From Sphingomonas sp. PP-CE-1G-424 (GTDB taxonomy: Bacteria; Pseudomonadota; Alphaproteobacteria; Sphingomonadales; Sphingomonadaceae), in contig NZ_SLXW01000002.1 of NCBI RefSeq assembly GCF_004341085.1, forward strand, positions 806,001-870,000: 64,000 bases of DNA, in the 5' to 3' direction. The position numbers and the translations under genes were made by a program. The notes under the pieces were generated by a model. It had not been told where the DNA came from. It saw only the letters and a list, made by a program, of their open reading frames with translations, and did no database searches. Positions 44,185-53,584 of the stretch are shown piece by piece; positions within the stretch are counted from its first letter, which is position 1; each line of letters begins with the position of its first letter.

Positions 44185-46230
44185 ATGAAGTCGTTCATCG
44201 TCGCCGGCCTGCTCGCCGCAACCGCCATCACCGGTGTCACCGCCGCCATCTCGCAAACGGCTGAGCCGACCCCGCCCGCACCCGCCTCGACCGGCGCGCA
44301 ATACGGGACCTTCGGCTTCGACGAGAAGGGCATGGACAAGACCGTCCAGCCCGGCGACGATTTCTACAGCTACGCCAACGGCACCTGGGCGAAGACCACG
44401 CCGATCCCGGCCGACAAGGCGGCGTATGGCGCGTTCAATTTCCTGTCCGACCTGTCCGAGAGCCGAACCCGCGGCATCCTCGACACCGCCGCGAAGGACC
44501 CGAAGTCGAAGATCGGCCGCGCCTACGCGACCTATCTCGACACCGGCACGATCGAGGCCAAGGGCCTCGCGCCGATCCGTCCGTGGCTGAAGACAATCGC
44601 CGCGCTGAACGACCGCGCGGGCTATCCGGCCCTCCTCGCCGAGGCGGACCGCGCCGGGATCGGCGGCCCGTTCGGCGGCGGCGTCGGCCAGGACGACAAG
44701 TCGCCTGAGCAATACGCGCTCTCGCTCGGCCAGTCCGGCCTCGGCCTCCCCGATCGTGATTACTACCTCAGCACCGACGCCAAGCTGGTCGAGGCCCGCA
44801 ACGCGTACCGCGCGCACATCGTCAAGATGCTCACCCTCGCCGGCGAACCCAATGCCGAGGCGCGCGCCACCGCGTTGCTCGCGTTCGAGACCGAGATCGC
44901 CAAGGTCAGCTGGACCCGCGTCGACAGCCGCGACGCCACCAAGACCTACAACAAGATGACCGTCGCCGATCTCGCCAAGCGCGCACCCGGCTTCGATTTC
45001 GCCGCGTATTTCAAGGGCATCGGCACGCCCGTCCCAACCGTCATCGTCGCGCAGCCATCGGCGATCACCGGCATCGCCAAGCTCGTCGCGACTGCACCGA
45101 TCGGCGTGCTCAAGGACCAGCTGATCCTCCGCTCGCTCGACGGTTACGCGGACGTCCTGCCCAAGGCGTTCGACGCGGAGCAGTTCGCGTTCTTCGGCAC
45201 CGTCCTCGGCGGCACGCCCGAGCAGGAAGCGCGCTGGAAGCGTGGCGTCCAGTTCACCTCCGGCGCGCTCGATGACGAGGTCAGCAAGCTCTACGTCGCA
45301 CAGTATTTCCCGCCCGAGACCAAGGCCGCAGCCGACAAGCTCGTCAAGAACGTGCTCGCCGCGATGGGCCGCCGGATCGACAAGCTCGAATGGATGGCGC
45401 CCGAGACCAAGGTCAAGGCGCACGCCAAGCTCGCCGCGTTCACGCCGAAGATCGGCTATCCGAGCCAGTGGAAGGATTTTTCCGGGCTGACGGTCACGAG
45501 CGGCGACGCGTTCGGCAACGAATGGCGGTCGAACGAATGGCAGCACCAGGACAACATCGCCAAGCTCGGCAAGCCGCTCCAGCGCTGGGAATGGGGCATG
45601 ACGCCGATGGAGGTGAACGCCTATGCCAATTTCGGCATGGTCGAGATCGTCTTCCCCGCGGCGATCCTGCAACCGCCGTTCTTCGATCCGAAGGCTGACG
45701 ACGCGGTCAATTACGGCGGCATCGGCGCGGTGATCGGCCACGAGCTGAGCCATCATTTCGACGATCAGGGCTCGAAGTATGACGCCAAGGGCCAACTCAC
45801 CGACTGGTGGACGCCGCAGGACGTCTCGCGCTTCAAGGCGCTGACGGGCAAGCTCGGCGCGCAGTACGACGCGTACGAACCGCTCCCCGGCATGCACGTG
45901 AAGGGTCAACTCACGATGGGCGAGAATATCGCCGATCTTGCCGGCCTGACGGTGGCATATGATGCGTACCACACCGCGCTCGGCGGCAAGACGGCGCCGG
46001 TGCTCGACGGGTTTACTGGCGATCAGCGCTTCTATCTCGGCTGGGCGCAGGTCTGGCGTCGCAACTACCGTGAGGCGAACCTTCGCAACCGCTTGCTGAC
46101 CGATCCTCACTCGCCGTCGCAGCAGCGCGCATGGGTCGTGCGCAACCTCGACCCCTGGTACGCGGCATACAAGCCGACGCCGGGCCAGAAGCTGTACCTG
46201 ACGCCGGAACAGCGCGTTCGGATCTGGTAA
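44185..46230 (+). CDS. M13 family zinc metallopeptidase (2), tandem paralogue
   Basis: A 681-residue secreted peptidase with signal peptide (FIVAGLLAATAITGVTAAIS). Zinc motif HELSHH at residues 519-524 and Glu580 of ENIAD. It is clearly related to the preceding gene across the full length (for example both have the pattern SYANG/DYANG.W.KTTPIPAD and LQPPFFDPKAD). Differences cluster in the N-domain, suggesting different peptide preferences. An ancient duplication is likely. Confidence 0.92.
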   Translation: MKSFIVAGLLAATAITGVTAAISQTAEPTPPAPASTGAQYGTFGFDEKGMDKTVQPGDDFYSYANGTWAKTTPIPADKAAYGAFNFLSDLSESRTRGILDTAAKDPKSKIGRAYATYLDTGTIEAKGLAPIRPWLKTIAALNDRAGYPALLAEADRAGIGGPFGGGVGQDDKSPEQYALSLGQSGLGLPDRDYYLSTDAKLVEARNAYRAHIVKMLTLAGEPNAEARATALLAFETEIAKVSWTRVDSRDATKTYNKMTVADLAKRAPGFDFAAYFKGIGTPVPTVIVAQPSAITGIAKLVATAPIGVLKDQLILRSLDGYADVLPKAFDAEQFAFFGTVLGGTPEQEARWKRGVQFTSGALDDEVSKLYVAQYFPPETKAAADKLVKNVLAAMGRRIDKLEWMAPETKVKAHAKLAAFTPKIGYPSQWKDFSGLTVTSGDAFGNEWRSNEWQHQDNIAKLGKPLQRWEWGMTPMEVNAYANFGMVEIVFPAAILQPPFFDPKADDAVNYGGIGAVIGHELSHHFDDQGSKYDAKGQLTDWWTPQDVSRFKALTGKLGAQYDAYEPLPGMHVKGQLTMGENIADLAGLTVAYDAYHTALGGKTAPVLDGFTGDQRFYLGWAQVWRRNYREANLRNRLLTDPHSPSQQRAWVVRNLDPWYAAYKPTPGQKLYLTPEQRVRIW

Positions 46231-46312
46231 GGGTTTCCCTTGGAATAGCGGGGGGAGCGTAAACTGGGCGTGTCTTTCGGAGGAAAGCGCTCAAGTCAGC
46301 CTAACCCCCAAC

Positions 46313-46422
46313 GGTCTCCCCTCCCTGAAAGGGAGGGGCAGGGGGTGGGTAGGCCGCTGGGAAACGCACGACGTCCGCCAACGGGCCGACCCACCCCCAA
46401 CCCCTCCCTTCCAGGGAGGGGA
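46313..46422. repeat. Palindromic element C, copy 3
   Basis: TCTCCCCTCCCTGAAAGGGA then GGGGCAGGGGGTGGGTAGG; right arm ACCCACCCCCAACCCCTCCC then TTCCAGGGAGGGG. The layout matches copy 2 closely. It lies between the second M13 gene and cckA. Confidence 0.85.
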
Positions 46423-46452
46423 GCAGGATCAACCTTACCCTAGGCACAACAA

Positions 46453-46556
46453 CCACCCCGGCGAAGGCCGGGGTCCAGTTGGGGGACGTTGCTGACGACG
46501 GTCCGCGCATCGTTATTACCACCTCTCCAACTGGGCCCCGGCCTCCGCCGGGGTGG
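46453..46556. repeat. Palindromic element B, copy 4
   Basis: CCACCCCGGCGAAGGCCGGG then GTCCAGTTGGG; right arm CTCCAACTGGGCCCCGGCCT then CCGCCGGGGTGG. With element C it fills the 414-base gap upstream of cckA; no other gene is seen there. Confidence 0.85.
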
Positions 46557-46644
46557 CGATTTCTTGTGGGGAACGTCGCCTGTGATACGAGTAACCACGG
46601 CAATACCCCCGCAACCCGCTTGACGCCCAGCCCCGCTTGAGCGG

Positions 46645-49032
46645 ATGACCCACCCGATGGCATCGTTCGCTTTACCCACTCCCGCCCGCAACGCCGCGCT
46701 CGTCGCCATCGCGTCCGGCATCGCCGCCGCGGCGATCGTTCTCCTGCTTGTCGGCAGCTGGATCGCCGCCGCGGGGTTCTTCGCCGCGGCCGTCATCGTC
46801 ATCGGTGCACTGATAGCGTGGCGTCTGCTGAACCCGGTCGCGAAGGACGCGTCGCGCCCGGTCGACTGGGACCTCACCCGCACCGTCGCCGAAGCCGGCA
46901 CCGACGCGATCGCGATCACCGACCGCGCCGGCCGACTGGTCTGCGCCAACGACGCATACGATGCGCTGTTCGCAGGCTTTCCGACACCCCCGGGATTGCC
47001 GCTCGACGATGTCGGCACGGCGGCGCTTGCTGATGCCGGCCGAACCGCCTGGCGCGATGGGATTGCGCGGGTCGAGCGCCTCAACGCCCGCGGAGTCTGC
47101 CTGTCCGCGCACATCGCACGCGCCGGGGATGAAGCGGACATGCTCGTCTGGCGATTCGTCACTGCGCAGGATCACGATCTCGCCGAGACGCTGGCGGCGT
47201 TGCTGCCCGGCCCGACCGGCGACCGGCTCGGCGGCAGTGGCATCATGGCGGCGCTGCTCTCCACCGACGGCCGCGTGCGGACCGCCAACCGCGTGCTGCG
47301 CGCGCGGGCCAGCGGCAACGATCACGAATCGATCGACGGACGCGATTTCGCGAGCTTTCTCATCACCGACAGCCGCGGCTTCGTCCGCTTCGAACGCGAG
47401 GGTCTTGAAGGCACGCCGCTTCGCGTCCTCCAGGTGCCGTTTCTCGAGGGCGACGATGCGCCGGTTCTCGTAGCGCTGCTGGACGACGAGGAGGCCGCTC
47501 CGCCGGTCGGTGCGAGTGCGTCGGCGCACGTCCGCAGCCTCGTCAGCCTGATGCCGTTCGGGATGGCGTTGGTCGACCGTGACGGCCGGTTTCTTCAGAT
47601 GAACACGTCGTTCCTGCGCGCGGCCGGCGTCAATCCGGTCGCCCCGCCGCTGTATCCGGGCGATCTGGTCGTCCGCGAGGACAAGGCCGCGGTCGCCGAC
47701 GCGATCCGCAAGTTTGCGAACGGCGCGACGCACTCCGCCGACATGGCGGTCCGCCTCAAGGATCACCCCGACGAGCCGGTCGCGCTGACCATCGCCGGCG
47801 CGCGCGGGCTCGGGGACGCGGCCGTGCTGCTCAGCCTCAAGGACAATAGCGAGGAGAGCCGCCTCAAGCGCGAGGTCGCGCAGGCCACCAAGATGCAGGC
47901 GGTCGGCCAGCTCGCGGGCGGCGTCGCGCATGATTTCAACAATATCCTGACCGCGATCATCGGCCACTGCGACCTGATGCTGATGCGCCATTCGCCCGGC
48001 GACAGCGATTACGACGACATCCAGCAGGTTCGCACCAACTCGAACCGCGCCGCCAGCCTGACGCGCCAGCTGCTCGCCTTCTCGCGCCAGCAAACGCTGA
48101 GGCCGCAGATCCTGCAACTCCCCGATGTCGTTTCCGAAGTCTCGAACCTGCTCAAGCGGCTCATGGGCGAGAACGTCCGCCTCGATATGACGCATGGCCG
48201 CAACCTCGGCCCGGTGCGCGCGGATCCCGGCCAGCTCGAGCAGGTCGTCGTCAACCTCGCGGTCAATGCGCGCGACGCGATCGTCTCGGCGAACGCACGC
48301 GGTGGCGGCGTGCTGACCATAACCACCCGCGCGGTGTATGCGTCCGAAGTCCGCGCGATGGCCTCCGATATCCTGCCCGTCGCCGACTACACCGCGCTGA
48401 TCGTCCAGGACACCGGCACTGGCATCCCGCCCGACGTGCTGCCCAAGATCTTCGAACCGTTCTTCACGACCAAGGAATTCGGCAAGGGCACCGGCCTCGG
48501 CCTTTCCACCGTCTACGGGATCGTCAAGCAATCGGGCGGCTATATCTTCGCCGACAGCAAGCTGGGGCAGGGCGCCACCTTCACGATGTATCTGCCGGTC
48601 CATTCGGCCCCCGCCGCGACGCGGCCCGCGATCGTGAAGCCGGCGCCGAAGCCCGTCGATCTCTGGGGCACCGGCACGATCCTGCTGGTCGAGGACGAGG
48701 ACATGGTCCGGGCGGTCGCCGAGCGCGCGCTCTCGCGGCAGGGCTATACGGTACTGACCGCGGAGAACGGCGAGGTCGCGCTCGAAGTGCTGGAGAAGCA
48801 TGGCCGCCCCGATCTGCTCATCAGCGATGTCGTCATGCCGCAGATGGACGGCCCGACGATGGTCCGGCACGTGCGCGAGAAATATCCCGACCTGCCGATC
48901 CTGTTCATGTCGGGTTATGCGGAGGAGCAGCTGCGCAAGTCGATCGATCTGGACAACGTCTCGTTCCTACCAAAACCCTTCTCGGTGCAGGAACTCGCCG
49001 AAGCGGCGCGGGACGTGCTCGCCACGCGGTGA
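46645..49032 (+). CDS. cckA: Cell-cycle hybrid histidine kinase CckA
   Basis: A 795-residue inner-membrane sensor kinase. Two helices lie near residues 18-60, then two PAS-like domains (about 75-180 and 300-400), HisKA with GGVAHDFNNILTAIIGHCDL (His429), the ATPase domain (VVNLAVNARDA, DTGTGI, GTGLGLSTVYGI) and a receiver with acceptor Asp728 (LLISDVVMPQMDG). It corresponds to the CckA that phosphorylates CtrA and CpdR through ChpT. ATG 46645 is used; 46657 is an alternative. Confidence 0.93.
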   Translation: MTHPMASFALPTPARNAALVAIASGIAAAAIVLLLVGSWIAAAGFFAAAVIVIGALIAWRLLNPVAKDASRPVDWDLTRTVAEAGTDAIAITDRAGRLVCANDAYDALFAGFPTPPGLPLDDVGTAALADAGRTAWRDGIARVERLNARGVCLSAHIARAGDEADMLVWRFVTAQDHDLAETLAALLPGPTGDRLGGSGIMAALLSTDGRVRTANRVLRARASGNDHESIDGRDFASFLITDSRGFVRFEREGLEGTPLRVLQVPFLEGDDAPVLVALLDDEEAAPPVGASASAHVRSLVSLMPFGMALVDRDGRFLQMNTSFLRAAGVNPVAPPLYPGDLVVREDKAAVADAIRKFANGATHSADMAVRLKDHPDEPVALTIAGARGLGDAAVLLSLKDNSEESRLKREVAQATKMQAVGQLAGGVAHDFNNILTAIIGHCDLMLMRHSPGDSDYDDIQQVRTNSNRAASLTRQLLAFSRQQTLRPQILQLPDVVSEVSNLLKRLMGENVRLDMTHGRNLGPVRADPGQLEQVVVNLAVNARDAIVSANARGGGVLTITTRAVYASEVRAMASDILPVADYTALIVQDTGTGIPPDVLPKIFEPFFTTKEFGKGTGLGLSTVYGIVKQSGGYIFADSKLGQGATFTMYLPVHSAPAATRPAIVKPAPKPVDLWGTGTILLVEDEDMVRAVAERALSRQGYTVLTAENGEVALEVLEKHGRPDLLISDVVMPQMDGPTMVRHVREKYPDLPILFMSGYAEEQLRKSIDLDNVSFLPKPFSVQELAEAARDVLATR

Positions 49033-49097
49033 AACGAAACCGGAATGAATTGAACAAGATGTTGGCAAGTCGTAACAATCCCGACTATGCGCATGGC

Positions 49098-49463
49098 ATG
49101 ACCGCTTCCCAGCAGATCCTCCCGCAGCAGATTCTGATCGTCGAGGACGAACCGTTGATCGCCATGATGCTCGAGGATTTCCTCGAGGTGCTGGACAAGG
49201 GAGTCGCAGGCTCGGTCGATACCGTCGCCGACGCGCTCAAGCGGATCGAAGAGGGCGGCGTCGATGGCGCCATCCTCGACGTCAACCTCCGCGGCGGCGA
49301 AAAGAGCACCGCGGTCGCCGAGGCCCTGGCCGCGCGCGGCGTCCCGTTCGTCTTCGCCACCGGCGGCGGTGACGACGGCGTGGCCCCAGAATTCCGCGAC
49401 CGCCCCCGCTTGCAAAAGCCCTTCACGATGGACGGCGTAGCCAAGGCCCTTGAAGGCCTCTGA
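49098..49463 (+). CDS. Single-domain response regulator (receiver only)
   Basis: A 121-residue receiver with acceptor Asp61 (GAILDVNLRGG), the acidic pair in LIVEDEPLIAMML, a Thr in VFATGGGDD and Lys in LQKPF. There is no DNA-binding or enzymatic output, so it would act as a phosphorelay intermediate or allosteric partner. The frame is open back to a GTG overlapping the cckA stop; ATG 49098 is chosen because the conserved domain starts there, while 49059 is possible. Position right after cckA suggests a link to that kinase. Confidence 0.8.
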   Translation: MTASQQILPQQILIVEDEPLIAMMLEDFLEVLDKGVAGSVDTVADALKRIEEGGVDGAILDVNLRGGEKSTAVAEALAARGVPFVFATGGGDDGVAPEFRDRPRLQKPFTMDGVAKALEGL

Positions 49464-49527
49464 CTCCTTCTCCTCCTTGAAAAGGGGAGGCCGGGGGGCG
49501 CTTGGTGAGAGCAACCTCCATCTAGAC

Positions 49528-49609
49528 CGTCATCCCGGACGAGGGTCAGGACCGAGAGCCAAGTGGCGCATCGTCAGTAACCTTGGATTCTGACCTCGTC
49601 GGAATGACT
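49528..49609. repeat. Palindromic element E, copy 2
   Basis: CGTCATCCCGGACGAGGGTC then AGGACC; mirrored by GGATTCTGACCTCGTCGGAA then TGAC. It is less perfect than copy 1. Just before it, 49468-49500 resembles a decayed half of element C. Confidence 0.65.
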
Positions 49610-49695
49610 CCCGTTGGCGACTCGATGCCACCGTATTGCACAAACACTGTCCCAGCCTCACGCGGCGTTCCTATGTATTTGCTACATCAGACCTG

Positions 49696-49929
49696 ATGCG
49701 ACTTTCGCGAGCCCGGACGGTAACGCTGTCGTGCACGCTGGTAGCACTGGTCGCAGGGTATGGTTTCGGCGGCAGCAGCGTCGCGATAGCCGTCGTGATA
49801 CTCGCGCTCCCCCCGGTCGCTTGGGCGTTCGACAACGACAGCGGCACGTTTCTGATCCTCGCACCGCTCTTCGTCGTGGTGATCGGGGTCATGGTCCTGC
49901 TGATCGCGCTGATGGCGCTCGTCCACTAA
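49696..49929 (+). CDS. Small membrane protein (77 aa)
   Basis: ATG 49696 gives a basic start (MRLSRARTVTLS) and two to three hydrophobic helices (LVALVAGYGFGGSSVAIAVV and ILAPLFVVVIGVMVLLIALM). A longer in-frame start at 49636 is possible but adds sequence without coding character. No family recognised. It ends 64 bases before ilvD. Confidence 0.5.
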   Translation: MRLSRARTVTLSCTLVALVAGYGFGGSSVAIAVVILALPPVAWAFDNDSGTFLILAPLFVVVIGVMVLLIALMALVH

Positions 49930-49993
49930 ATTGCCCGTTCGGCCTCGCAACTCTCTTGCGTAAATACCCTCTCCCGCGACATAGGCGTTCGCC

Positions 49994-51715
49994 ATGACCC
50001 GCACATTCGATAAATCGCGCCTGCCGAGCCGTCACGTCTCCCTCGGCCCAGAGCGCGCCCCGCACCGCAGCTATTACTACGCGATGGGCCTCGACGAGGA
50101 GCAGATTGCCCGCCCGTTCGTCGCGCTCGCTTCGGCCGGCAACAACTCCGCGCCCTGCAACACCACGCTCGATGCGCAGGCCGATGCCGCGCAGGCCGGT
50201 GTCATCCAGGGCGGCGGCATGCCGCGCCGCTTCAACACGATCACCGTCACCGACGGCATTGCGATGGGCCATCAGGGCATGAAGGCCAGCCTCGTGAGCC
50301 GCGAAGTCATTGCCGACTCGGTCGAGCTCTCCGTACGCGGCCATTGCTACGACGCGCTGGTCGGGTTCGCCGGTTGCGACAAGTCGCTTCCGGGCATGAT
50401 GATGGCGATGCTACGCCTCAATATCCCCTCCGTCTTCGTCTATGGCGGCTCGATCCTGCCCGGCCGCTATCAGGACCGCGACGTCACCGTCGTCGACGTG
50501 TTCGAGATCGTCGGCAAATACGCCGCCGGTGCGTGCCCGCTCTCCGAAGTCCACGCGATCGAAAAGGTCGCGTGCCCCGGCCACGGTGCGTGCGGCGGCC
50601 AGTACACCGCCAACACGATGGCCTGCGTTGCGGAAGCGATCGGTTTGTCGATCCCGAACAGCAACATGGTGCCCGCACCTTACACCACGCGCGAACAGAT
50701 CGCCGTGGCGGCCGGTGCGCAGGTTATGGACTGTCTCGCCGACAATATCCGGCCCCGCGACATCTGCACGCGCGAGGCGTTCATCAACGCCGCCCGCGTC
50801 GTCGCCGCGACCGGTGGCTCGACCAACGCCGCGCTGCATCTCCCCGCAATGGCGTCCGAAGCCGGCATCGAATTCGACCTGTTCGACGTCGCCGAGATCT
50901 TCAAGACAACGCCGTACATCGCGGACCTCAAACCCGGTGGCAAGTATGTGGCGAAAGACATGTATGAAGCCGGCGGCGTCTACATGCTGATGAAGACGAT
51001 GCTCGCTGGCGGGTTCCTCGACGGGAATTGCCTGACGGTGACGGGCAAGTCGCTCGGCGAGAACATCGACCAGGTGACGTGGAACCCCGACCAGAAGGTC
51101 ATCTACGACATCAAGACTCCGCTGACCCCGACCGGCGGCGTCGTGGGCTTACGCGGCAGCCTCGCCCCCGACGGCGCGATCGTGAAGGTCGCCGGCATGC
51201 ACCGCCTTCAGTTCTCGGGCCCGGCGCGCGTATTCGATTGCGAGGAAGACACCTTTGCCGCGGTCGAGAAGCGCGAGATCAACGAAGGCGAAGTCATCGT
51301 CATCCGCTACGAAGGCCCCAAGGGCGGCCCCGGCATGCGCGAGATGCTGTCGACCACCGCCGCGCTCTACGGCCTCGGCATGGGCGAGAGCGTGGCGCTG
51401 ATCACTGACGGCCGCTTCTCGGGCGGCACGCGTGGCTTCTGCATCGGCCATGTCGGTCCCGAAGCCGCGGACGGCGGCCCGATCGCGCTGGTCGAGAACG
51501 GCGACATCATCCACATCGACGCCGAGGCTGGCACGATCGACCTCGACGTTCCCGAGGACGTGATGGCGGAGCGCAGCGCCGCGTGGGTGCCGCGCACGAA
51601 CGATTACGGCTCGGGCGCACTCTGGCGCTATGCGAAGACCGTCGGCCCCGCCTACAAGGGTGCCGTCACGCACCCTGGAGCGGCAGCCGAAACCCATGTC
51701 TACGCGGATATCTAA
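49994..51715 (+). CDS. ilvD: Dihydroxy-acid dehydratase
   Basis: A 573-residue Fe-S dehydratase producing 2-keto acids in valine, leucine and isoleucine synthesis. Cluster-ligand regions are [25 protein letters not shown] and [15 protein letters not shown]; the C-terminal [19 protein letters not shown] is the substrate-binding signature. Length slightly under the 610 of E. coli, matching the shorter IlvD/Edd subgroup. Its 3' end overlaps the lipoprotein start by 20 bases, heading a four-gene operon. Confidence 0.95.
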   Translation: MTRTFDKSRLPSRHVSLGPERAPHRSYYYAMGLDEEQIARPFVALASAGNNSAPCNTTLDAQADAAQAGVIQGGGMPRRFNTITVTDGIAMGHQGMKASLVSREVIADSVELSVRGHCYDALVGFAGCDKSLPGMMMAMLRLNIPSVFVYGGSILPGRYQDRDVTVVDVFEIVGKYAAGACPLSEVHAIEKVACPGHGACGGQYTANTMACVAEAIGLSIPNSNMVPAPYTTREQIAVAAGAQVMDCLADNIRPRDICTREAFINAARVVAATGGSTNAALHLPAMASEAGIEFDLFDVAEIFKTTPYIADLKPGGKYVAKDMYEAGGVYMLMKTMLAGGFLDGNCLTVTGKSLGENIDQVTWNPDQKVIYDIKTPLTPTGGVVGLRGSLAPDGAIVKVAGMHRLQFSGPARVFDCEEDTFAAVEKREINEGEVIVIRYEGPKGGPGMREMLSTTAALYGLGMGESVALITDGRFSGGTRGFCIGHVGPEAADGGPIALVENGDIIHIDAEAGTIDLDVPEDVMAERSAAWVPRTNDYGSGALWRYAKTVGPAYKGAVTHPGAAAETHVYADI

Positions 51716-52103
51716 GCAAATACTGGCGGTTGCCGCGCTTCTCTCGCTCCCGCTCTCAGCGTGCGGGCGGGGGCAGCCGAGCAGCGAACAGGTCGCGGCA
51801 AAGCAGCGCACCGAAACCGCTGGGGACAGCCGTATCGCCTGCGCGCAGGGTGACGCCGCGTTCGCGTCGACCTGCACGATCGAGCAGGCGCAAGGCAAGG
51901 ATGGCCTGATCCTGACGATCCGCCACCCCGACGGAGCCTTCCGCCGGTTGCTGGTAACGCAGGACGGCCGCGGCGTGATAGCCGCGGACGGCGCCGAGGT
52001 CGCGAAGGTCACGATCACGGGCACGGACGGCATCGAGGTCGCGCTCGGCGGCAACCGCTATCGCCTCCCGGCTACCGTCAAGGGTACGACGAACCCCTCA
52101 TGA
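51696..52103 (+). CDS. Small lipoprotein
   Basis: A 135-residue precursor with lipobox LSAC ([18 protein letters not shown]), so Cys about 24 would be acylated after cleavage. The mature part is mostly beta ([20 protein letters not shown], then [20 protein letters not shown]) and has a Cys pair (ACAQ.., STC) that may be disulphide bonded. No named family is recognised. Starting inside ilvD and ending over the nnrD ATG (ATGA), it is translationally coupled at both ends. Confidence 0.8.
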   Translation: MSTRISKQILAVAALLSLPLSACGRGQPSSEQVAAKQRTETAGDSRIACAQGDAAFASTCTIEQAQGKDGLILTIRHPDGAFRRLLVTQDGRGVIAADGAEVAKVTITGTDGIEVALGGNRYRLPATVKGTTNPS

Positions 52104-53584
52104 TCCGAATCGAAGGCCAGCCGGTCCTTACCGCCGCCGAAATGCGCGCGGCGGAAGACGCGGTTATCGCTACCGGCGTCTCGGTTGAAACGCTGATGGA
52201 GCGCGCCGGCATGGCGATCGCTGAGGCAGTCCGCCGGCTCGCGGGTACGAACGAAGTCCTGATCCTCTGCGGCCCCGGCAACAACGGCGGCGACGGCTAT
52301 GTCGCAGCCCGCGTGCTGGCCGAAATGGGCATTGCGGTGAGGGTCGCGGCGCTGTCGGAGCCCAAGACCGACGCGGCGAAGTCGGCGAGGGCAGGGTGGC
52401 CAGGCCCGGTCGAAACGCTGGCGGAGGCAAAACCCGCGCCCATCCTGGTCGACGCGCTGTTCGGCACGGGCCTCACGCGCCCGCTCGACGCCAGTACACC
52501 ACCGACCCCCAACCGTTCCCCCGCGGACGCGGGGGCCCAGCTAAATCCCGAGGGCTCACCTAGCGGCCTATCCTGGGCCCCCGCGTCCGCGGGGGAACGG
52601 TCTGTGGTCGAGTGTCTCCATTCCCTCGCGAACGCCGCGGAGCTAAGCATCGCGGTCGACCTGCCCAGTGGCCTAGCCACCGACTCAGGGGAGGCGCTGA
52701 GCACGCCCCCCGTCTTCGACCTCACCTTCGCGCTCGGTGCGGTGAAACCAGCACACCTCCTTCAACCCGCCGCGCGCTACTGCGGCCAGATCCGCCTCCT
52801 CGACATCGGCGTTCCTACCGTCAGCCACGCCGAAGTCCTCAAGGCCCCAATCCTTCCAACCCCCGGCCCGGACTCGCACAAATACACCCGAGGCATGATC
52901 GCGATCATCGCCGGCACCATGTCCGGCGCTTCCGATCTTGCAGCCCTAGCTGCAATGCGCGTCGGCGCCGGCTACGTAACCCTGCTCGGCGACAGCCAAG
53001 GCCCCCCGCACGCGCTCGTCCGCACGTGGTTCTCGGACCACGCGCTCGCCAACGACCGGATCGGTGCGCTCGTCATCGGTCCCGGCCTCGGGCGCGACGA
53101 TGTCGCCAAGGCGCGTCTCGAAGCCGCGCTGACCTCAGGTCATCCCCTCATCATCGACGGGGACGCGCTCCGCCTGCTCGACCTCGACCGGATCAAAGCG
53201 CTGCAAGTCCCCGTGATCCTCACCCCGCATTCAGGCGAATTCGACGCGCTTTTCGGCAAGTCCGACGCGGACAAGATCACCCGAGCCCGCGACGCCGCTA
53301 CCCGCGCCAACGCGATCGTCGTCTTCAAAGGCGCCGACACCGTCATCGCCGCCCCCGACGGCCGCGTCCGCATCGCACAAGACGCCAGCGACTGGCTGTC
53401 CACCGCCGGCACCGGCGACGTGCTAGCCGGCGCGATCGGCGCAATGCTCGCCGCCAGGCTCGATCCGCTCGACGCAGCCTGCGCCGGAGTGTGGCTCCAC
53501 GGTGACGCTGCCCGCCGATTGGGCGCGGCTTTCATCGCCGACGACTTGGCGGAAGCGCTCCGGTCGGCCAGAGCGGCCCCATGA
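52100..53584 (+). CDS. nnrD: Bifunctional NAD(P)H-hydrate epimerase/dehydratase with a translated palindrome
   Basis: A 494-residue fusion that repairs hydrated NAD(P)H. The N-terminal epimerase (about 1-215) has AEMRAAEDAVIATGVSVETL and GPGNNGGDGYVAARVLAE; the C-terminal ADP-dependent dehydratase (about 235-490) has GTMSGASDLAALAAMRVGAGY and STAGTGDVLAGAIGAMLA. Residues about 138-167 (RSPADAGAQLNP... WAPASAGERS) are encoded by a perfect palindromic element and interrupt the epimerase between LFGTGLTRPLDA and VDLPSGL. Frame is intact. Both gene ends overlap neighbours (ATGA). Confidence 0.93.
   Translation: MIRIEGQPVLTAAEMRAAEDAVIATGVSVETLMERAGMAIAEAVRRLAGTNEVLILCGPGNNGGDGYVAARVLAEMGIAVRVAALSEPKTDAAKSARAGWPGPVETLAEAKPAPILVDALFGTGLTRPLDASTPPTPNRSPADAGAQLNPEGSPSGLSWAPASAGERSVVECLHSLANAAELSIAVDLPSGLATDSGEALSTPPVFDLTFALGAVKPAHLLQPAARYCGQIRLLDIGVPTVSHAEVLKAPILPTPGPDSHKYTRGMIAIIAGTMSGASDLAALAAMRVGAGYVTLLGDSQGPPHALVRTWFSDHALANDRIGALVIGPGLGRDDVAKARLEAALTSGHPLIIDGDALRLLDLDRIKALQVPVILTPHSGEFDALFGKSDADKITRARDAATRANAIVVFKGADTVIAAPDGRVRIAQDASDWLSTAGTGDVLAGAIGAMLAARLDPLDAACAGVWLHGDAARRLGAAFIADDLAEALRSARAAP
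52513..52600. repeat. Palindromic element A variant inside nnrD
   Basis: 28-bp arms CCGTTCCCCCGCGGACGCGG then GGGCCCAG (52513-52540) and its exact complement (52573-52600) enclose 32 bases. It has no stop codon in the nnrD frame. The arms are GC-rich and the hairpin in mRNA would be very stable. Confidence 0.9.
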
